Shown piece after piece: positions 59,564 through 59,771 of a DNA stretch of 59,771 nucleotides (positions are counted from its first letter, which is position 1; each line of letters starts with the position of its first letter). The notes beneath the pieces are model-generated. The model was given only the letters and a program-made list of their open reading frames with translations. It was not told the DNA's origin and did no database searches. Source of the stretch: an uncultured Massilia sp. (lineage in GTDB: Bacteria; Pseudomonadota; Gammaproteobacteria; Burkholderiales; Burkholderiaceae_D); the NCBI RefSeq assembly GCF_913773735.1, contig NZ_CAJYEB010000008.1, positions 1 to 59,771 of the forward strand. The letters run 5' to 3'. The translations under genes and the position numbers were made by a program.

Positions 59564-59771
59564 ATGGCACAATCCGCACCGGCACGGCCGCTCGCCGCGA
59601 CGCCGAATACCGGCAACAACACCTTTCCGCTGACCGTCGTCACGATCCTGTTCTTCATGTGGGGCCTGCTGACCTCGCTGAACGACGTCCTGATCCCGCA
59701 CCTGAAGTCCGTCTACACGCTGAACTACGTGCAGGCGATGCTGGTGCAGTTCTGCTTCTTCGGCGCCTACT
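59564..59771 (+). CDS. Sugar MFS transporter (FucP/GluP type), cut by the window end
   Basis: Only the first 69 residues are present. After a polar N-terminus the first membrane helix begins [21 protein letters not shown], followed by [20 protein letters not shown]. This is the signature opening of the FucP/GluP glucose-galactose/fucose:H+ symporters. CTGGAG gives a good ribosome-binding site. It lies 17 bp after glk and is almost certainly in the same operon, importing the glucose released outside. Confidence 0.88.
   Translation, partial: MAQSAPARPLAATPNTGNNTFPLTVVTILFFMWGLLTSLNDVLIPHLKSVYTLNYVQAMLVQFCFFGAY

Overview
The window looks like a chromosomal segment of a high-GC betaproteobacterium of the Oxalobacteraceae, most likely Massilia or a close relative. 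This is inferred from gene order and protein character, not from a database search. The clues are serS-rarA-lolA-ftsK facing trxB, hemCDXY facing ppc, nadE followed by a PII gene, a PEP-CTERM surface protein followed by a small exported protein, and several families of GC-rich palindromes between genes. Nearly all the DNA is coding. No phage, CRISPR array or integrative element is visible. The only mobile-element trace is a broken IS1595-type transposase at about 47.4-48.0 kb.

Layout: 0-8.3 kb is housekeeping: tRNA-Ser(CGA), serS, rarA, lolA and ftsK on the minus strand, then trxB and an Smr-domain gene on the plus strand. 8.4-15.2 kb holds an orphan bacteriophytochrome kinase, a TRIC-family channel, nadE-glnK and an acyltransferase-like protein. 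15.2-24.7 kb is an uptake and hydrolysis module: a LysR regulator facing a TonB receptor, an alpha/beta hydrolase and a complete Liv-type ABC importer. Two matching TGTGCA-N4-TGCACA palindromes lie in the divergent promoter region. 25.0-27.6 kb is a secreted trio: a PEP-CTERM protein, a small exported protein and a PA-domain metalloprotease. It is followed by a decaying 11/13-bp tandem repeat and then ppa. 28.5-32.7 kb has a small membrane protein facing a MocR-type regulator, and two tandem S41 peptidases. 32.9-40.1 kb is hemCDXY facing ppc. 40.2-47.2 kb has an outer-membrane protein, a dCache chemoreceptor and a three-subunit flavoprotein-cytochrome c dehydrogenase. 47.4-48.7 kb is the transposase remnant beside a kdpE whose partner genes are absent from this side. 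48.8 kb to the end is a beta-glucoside locus: a four-gene sugar ABC importer, a LacI regulator, a GH1 and a GH3 enzyme, glucokinase and the start of a sugar MFS transporter.

How the genes work together: in the last locus the GH3 enzyme (exported) and the GH1 enzyme (cytoplasmic) would release glucose on either side of the inner membrane. The ABC and MFS systems would import oligosaccharide and monosaccharide, and Glk would phosphorylate glucose. Three LacI-type palindromes lie before the ABC operon, the GH1 gene and the GH3 gene, so one repressor probably controls all three units. In the LysR module the TonB receptor and ABC importer would carry an unknown compound across both membranes, with the hydrolase cleaving an ester, amide or lactone bond. 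The parts least explained by known biology are the secreted trio at 25-27.6 kb, the paired operators at 16.1-16.4 kb, the minisatellite at 27.6 kb, and the perfect 22-bp palindrome at the S41 promoter.
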